Source: CAYVBN01 sp964538565 | Lineage (GTDB): Bacteria; Pseudomonadota; Alphaproteobacteria; Rhizobiales; Xanthobacteraceae | DNA length: 8,389 nucleotides | Direction: 5' to 3' | Assembly: GCA_964538565.1 (NCBI GenBank) | Contig: CAZIGW010000014.1 | Span: 1-8,389, forward strand | In this document: positions 6,411-8,389 of the stretch, one piece after another | Position numbering within the stretch: position 1 is the first letter of the stretch | Layout: each line of letters starts with the position of its first letter | Position numbers and translations under genes: made by a program | The notes under the pieces: generated by a model | Database searches by the model: none | What the model saw: the letters and a program-made list of their open reading frames with translations, nothing else | Told to the model about the DNA's origin: nothing

Positions 6411-7122
6411 AGTTGCTCCGAACGTTCTCGTTGTCGACGACGAAGCGCAGATCCGGCGTTTTCTGCGCACCGGTTTCGAGCTCGAAGGTTATTCCGTCTC
6501 CGAGGCCGAGAACGGCGTGGAGGCCATTCGCGCGGCCACCATGAAGGCGACCGACCTCGTCATCCTCGATCTCGCCCTGCCTGACCTCGACGGATCGGAG
6601 GTGCTGCAGCGGCTGCGCGAGTGGTCGCGCGTGCCCATCATCGTGCTCTCGGTGCGCTCGAGCGAGGCCGAGAAGGTGCGCCTGCTCGAGCTCGGCGCCG
6701 ACGACTACGTGGTCAAGCCGTTCGGAATGGCGGAGCTCCTGGCGCGCGCCAAGGTGGCGATCCGGCGGCAGGCGCGCAGCTCCTCCGGCGAGAGCGTCAT
6801 CAAGGTCGACCGGCTGAAGATCGACCTCGGCGCACGCGCCGTGTTCCTCGACGAGGAGCGCGTGACGCTGACGCCGAAGGAATACCGGATGCTGCAGATC
6901 CTGGCGCAGCACGCCGGAAAGGTCGTCACCCACCAGCAACTGCTTCGCGACATCTGGGGTGAGCAGCATGTCGACGACACGCAGTATCTGCGCATCTTCA
7001 TCCGCAAGCTGCGGCAGAAGATCGAGGTCGATCCCAACCGGCCGTGCATCCTCCTCACCGAGCTCGGCGTCGGGTACCGGTTGGCGCTGCCGAACGAGAT
7101 CACTGACCGGACGACGCACTGA
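6403..7122 (+). CDS. kdpE: KdpE-like OmpR-family response regulator
   Basis: This is a 239-aa DNA-binding response regulator. The receiver domain (about 7-120) has the acidic pair Asp12/Asp13, phospho-acceptor Asp56 in VILDLALPD, Ser83 in VLSVRS and Lys105 in VVKPFG. The winged-helix output domain (about 130-235) contains LTPKEYRMLQILAQHAGKVV, QLLRDIWG, DTQYLRIFIRKLRQKIE and the C-terminal LLTELGVGYRL, the last two being very KdpE-like. The ATG at 6403 lies inside the end of the kinase gene (8-base overlap, ATGACTGA), so the two are translationally coupled and form one operon. In E. coli KdpE activates kdpFABC, which encodes the high-affinity K+ pump; here the target is unknown. No clear terminator is seen after the stop. 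Confidence 0.92.
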   Translation: MTEVAPNVLVVDDEAQIRRFLRTGFELEGYSVSEAENGVEAIRAATMKATDLVILDLALPDLDGSEVLQRLREWSRVPIIVLSVRSSEAEKVRLLELGADDYVVKPFGMAELLARAKVAIRRQARSSSGESVIKVDRLKIDLGARAVFLDEERVTLTPKEYRMLQILAQHAGKVVTHQQLLRDIWGEQHVDDTQYLRIFIRKLRQKIEVDPNRPCILLTELGVGYRLALPNEITDRTTH

Positions 7123-7220
7123 GGCGACGTGCGGCGGCCCGATGCGGATGGATCGACGTCCGGCATCCGTGGGGACTGTTGGGCTTGTTGCAGCGTTCGG
7201 TTCTGTTGCCAGCCGTCGCA

Positions 7221-7249
7221 CTTGTCGCGATCGGAGTTCGCTGCTAGCT
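7221..7249 (+). promoter_or_regulatory. Possible promoter of tRNA-Thr
   Basis: CTTGTC (7221-7226) and CTAGCT (7244-7249) are 17 bases apart, resembling the alphaproteobacterial CTTGAC-N17-CTATAT pattern with 5/6 and 4/6 matches. The predicted start near 7256 is just ahead of the tRNA at 7260, as expected for a single-tRNA transcript. The rest of the gap 7123-7259 shows no gene. Confidence 0.45.
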
Positions 7250-7259
7250 CTCGGCGCAG

Positions 7260-7332
7260 GCCGGCTTAGCTCAGCTGGTAGAGCACCTGATTTGTAATCA
7301 GGGGGTCGGGGGTTCGAATCCCTCAGCCGGCA
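7260..7332 (+). tRNA. tRNA-Thr(TGT)
   Basis: The sequence forms a full cloverleaf: acceptor GCCGGCT (7260-7266) with AGCCGGC (7325-7331), D-arm TTAGCTCAGCTGGTAGAGC, anticodon loop TTTGTAA giving anticodon TGT, T-loop TTCGAAT, discriminator A at 7332. The next bases are CCG, so the complete CCA end is not encoded and must be added enzymatically, unlike the two leftward tRNAs in this window. It reads ACA and other ACN threonine codons. Confidence 0.97.
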
Positions 7333-7485
7333 CCGATAAAGCCGCTATTTCCTGAATGTTCGGAAGTTTGGGGACGACGCCGCTCGGTTTCGGGGACGGC
7401 CCAGGGACGAAAATTGGGAAAGTACCCGCTTGTACCGCCGAAGCCTGCGCAGCACGGATCTTCTGCGGAGTGCACAACCCGGCGC

Positions 7486-7683
7486 CTAGTTTCGCGACCC
7501 CAAGAACCTCACCGTCGCGCCGAGCGCGAATATCACCACCACCGCGACAACCGCGTCAGTGTACCAAGCCCCTGTATCGATCAGGGCTGGGCCGATTTTC
7601 ACCGACATGTTCTCTTTCTGGCTGACCGAACAAAGGACATCGAAGTGCTGACACAGGAATGCACTGACAGCTTTTACGATCAT
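7486..7683 (-). CDS. Small one-TM protein of unknown function (65 aa)
   Basis: The ATG at 7683-7681 is preceded by GGGGAGGG five bases upstream, one of the best ribosome binding sites in the window, which is the main argument that this short frame is real. An internal ATG at Met26 (MSVKIGPALIDTGAWYTDAV) is an alternative with a weaker site. The N-terminal part is mildly hydrophobic with Cys11 and Cys18. Residues about 43-60 (DAVVAVVVIFALGATVRF) form one good TM helix, and the tail is short and basic (RFLGSRN). I recognise no family. It lies 51 bases downstream of the lipoprotein gene on the same strand and probably shares its transcript, so the product may sit in the envelope with the lipoprotein. 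Size and form also fit small membrane-active peptides, but nothing specific supports that. Local base composition is lower in GC than the kinase/regulator genes. Confidence 0.6.
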   Translation of the reverse strand: MIVKAVSAFLCQHFDVLCSVSQKENMSVKIGPALIDTGAWYTDAVVAVVVIFALGATVRFLGSRN

Positions 7684-7734
7684 GTGTCCCTCCCCTTTTC
7701 GAACGACTCCACGACACACTTCACCCCTGATCGG

Positions 7735-8142
7735 TTAGAGCTGCCGCGCGATGCCCAGTCGTTGAGCGCAAATGCTCCCATAGACATCGACACCGGCCAA
7801 GCCGAGAATCCCACCTGTCCCGCTAGCGTCCTCGGTCTTGAGCTGCGTGATGATCCCAGCGGGTGACGCGATGACGTTGACCTTGCAATAGTGCGTCCTT
7901 GCGGTCCCACCGTATCTGTCCCCGTTGAAGCTCGTCACGGCCGACAATTGCCAGACGTAGGCCGTCTCCCCGCTGTTCATTCGGAATCCGCTTGCGGGCG
8001 GCCCAAATTCGGAAACGAGCACGTCCACGTTTTGACCGAGGTATCTGCTTTCAAGATTTGTGGACACTTGCTGCTTCGTCGCGGCACAGGCTGCCAAAGC
8101 GACCGCCGCCAGCACAGATCCGAAGGTCAAAACACGCTGCAT
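7735..8142 (-). CDS. Small lipoprotein, SmpA/OmlA-like
   Basis: The product is 135 aa. The ATG at 8142-8140 has GAGGGGGC about 6 bases upstream; an upstream in-frame ATG would precede the signal peptide with a charged stretch and is unlikely. Residues 1-18 are a lipoprotein signal peptide ending in the lipobox LAAC, so Cys19 would be lipidated; no Asp at +2, so outer membrane is the likely destination. After a short Gln/Thr linker, ESRYLGQNVDVLVSEFGPPA and then GETAYVWQLS resemble the start of SmpA/OmlA-type (BamE-like) folds, where a helix pair leads into a strand ending in an aromatic word. Cys86 and Cys125 could form a disulfide. The C-terminal part (PAGIITQLKTED, GSICAQRL) matches small lipoproteins I recall in rhizobia, function unknown. 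It is followed on the same strand by a 65-aa membrane protein and preceded by the HTH-like fragment. Confidence 0.82.
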   Translation of the reverse strand: MQRVLTFGSVLAAVALAACAATKQQVSTNLESRYLGQNVDVLVSEFGPPASGFRMNSGETAYVWQLSAVTSFNGDRYGGTARTHYCKVNVIASPAGIITQLKTEDASGTGGILGLAGVDVYGSICAQRLGIARQL

Positions 8143-8203
8143 GATGCGCCCCCTCGAATGCCCCCGATGAGGTTCTAACATACCTCTGGCGACAAGGGCC
8201 TTC

Positions 8204-8219
8204 TGTCAGGTGTCTGACA
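8204..8219. repeat. Inverted repeat TGTCAG-N4-CTGACA
   Basis: Two perfect 6-base half-sites with a 4-base spacer lie 62-77 bases upstream of the lipoprotein start and just after the HTH-like gene. The form fits a dimeric repressor operator. It overlaps the second inverted repeat, 8216-8234. Confidence 0.45.
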
Positions 8220-8234
8220 CACAGCGTTTGTGTC
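8216..8234. repeat. Inverted repeat GACACA-N7-TGTGTC just after the HTH-like stop codon
   Basis: GACACA (8216-8221) and TGTGTC (8229-8234) are perfect reverse complements. On the minus strand the hairpin starts one base after the stop codon at 8238-8236. It might act as a weak transcript end, but no T-run follows and the stem is only 6 bp; it may equally be part of an operator cluster. Confidence 0.35.
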
Positions 8235-8235
8235 G

Positions 8236-8389
8236 CTACCCCTTGGTCAACCGCTTGCGCCTCGATCTCCGCAGCCGCACCCCCGGTTCGCCCCCATTCA
8301 TGAACTCGATCCCCAGCCCTTCAAGCGCAGCCCGTACCGCGTCCCGCTTCGAGGCGTAGCCGCCGACCGGGTCGGTGCCAGCCGCTTCC
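8236..8389 (-). CDS. C-terminus of a probable helix-turn-helix transcriptional regulator (cut by window edge)
   Basis: Read leftward from the right edge, the frame is open for 50 residues and ends in TAG at 8238-8236. The end contains SKRDAVRAALEGLGIEFMNG then GEPGVRLRRSRRKRLTKG. The pattern of a helix with RAALEGLGIEF followed by a Gly-rich turn and GVRLR is the usual C-terminus of small Cro/C1-type (XRE) regulators in alphaproteobacteria, where the last strand follows the HTH. The HTH itself lies outside the window, so this is family recognition from the tail only. The basic extension after GVRLR is longer than usual. It lies about 94 bases upstream of the lipoprotein gene on the same strand. 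Confidence 0.6.
   Translation of the reverse strand, partial: EAAGTDPVGGYASKRDAVRAALEGLGIEFMNGGEPGVRLRRSRRKRLTKG

Noticed and set aside
4671..6470. Long minus-strand open frame (599 codons) opposite the histidine kinase
   Set aside because: It shadows the kinase gene, whose H, N, G1, F and G2 boxes are all intact on the plus strand, and it would also cross the terminator at 4704-4735.
7141..7167. Terminator after the kdpE-like gene
   Set aside because: GATGC/GCATC plus GGA/TCC can pair with one bulged base, but the loop is long and no T-run follows.
7414..7866. Plus-strand open frame across the 65-aa and lipoprotein genes
   Set aside because: It has no ribosome binding site or recognisable fold and is opposite two minus-strand genes with good ribosome binding sites, one with a clear lipobox.
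7260..8389. Integrated element with tRNA-Thr as attachment site
   Set aside because: I found no second copy of the tRNA 3' end in the window and no integrase. It is kept only as a question in the findings.

Overview
The window looks like chromosomal DNA of a GC-rich alphaproteobacterium, most likely from the order Hyphomicrobiales (the Bradyrhizobium/Xanthobacteraceae side). This rests on the EF-Tu N-terminus ([20 protein letters not shown]), the rlmB / tRNA-Tyr / tRNA-Gly / tuf arrangement, strongly GC-biased codons, and two small exported proteins of a type I associate with that order. No species can be named from the sequence alone.

Layout. (1) 1-608: a leftward stable-RNA/translation operon, tRNA-Tyr(GTA) then tRNA-Gly(TCC) then the 5' end of tuf, cut by the left edge. 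A good sigma70-type promoter sits at 566-594 on the minus strand. (2) 680-1525: a divergent SpoU/TrmH-family rRNA 2'-O-methyltransferase (rlmB). (3) 1538-2693: two leftward genes for small exported proteins of unknown function, each with a signal peptide. (4) 3046-4674: a rightward MHS-type (metabolite:H+ symporter) MFS transporter with a periplasmic insertion of about 100 residues carrying two cysteines, closed by an 11-bp-stem terminator at 4704-4735. (5) 4806-7122: a translationally coupled two-component pair, a short KdpD-like DUF4118 histidine kinase without the usual N-terminal KdpD/Usp part, and a full-length KdpE-like response regulator. (6) 7260-7332: tRNA-Thr(TGT). (7) 7486-8389: a leftward group made of the C-terminus of a probable helix-turn-helix regulator (no start codon inside the window), a small lipoprotein with an SmpA/OmlA-like look, and a 65-residue one-TM protein with a very strong ribosome binding site. 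Part of this last stretch is visibly less GC-rich (29/60 G+C at 7621-7680, against 42/60 at 6661-6720 inside the kdpE-like gene).

How the genes work together. The left third is translation machinery: tRNAs, EF-Tu and rRNA modification. The centre holds a solute importer and a membrane sensor/regulator pair separated by a terminator, so they are probably independent units. Whether the pair regulates the importer or a distant kdpFABC cannot be told here. The right end beside tRNA-Thr is the most accessory-looking part, but no integrase or duplicated attachment site is visible. I see no CRISPR array, insertion sequence, recognisable phage module or clearly new system. The best leads are the orphan short-KdpD pair, the lipoprotein/small membrane protein unit with inverted repeats upstream, and the transporter insertion.
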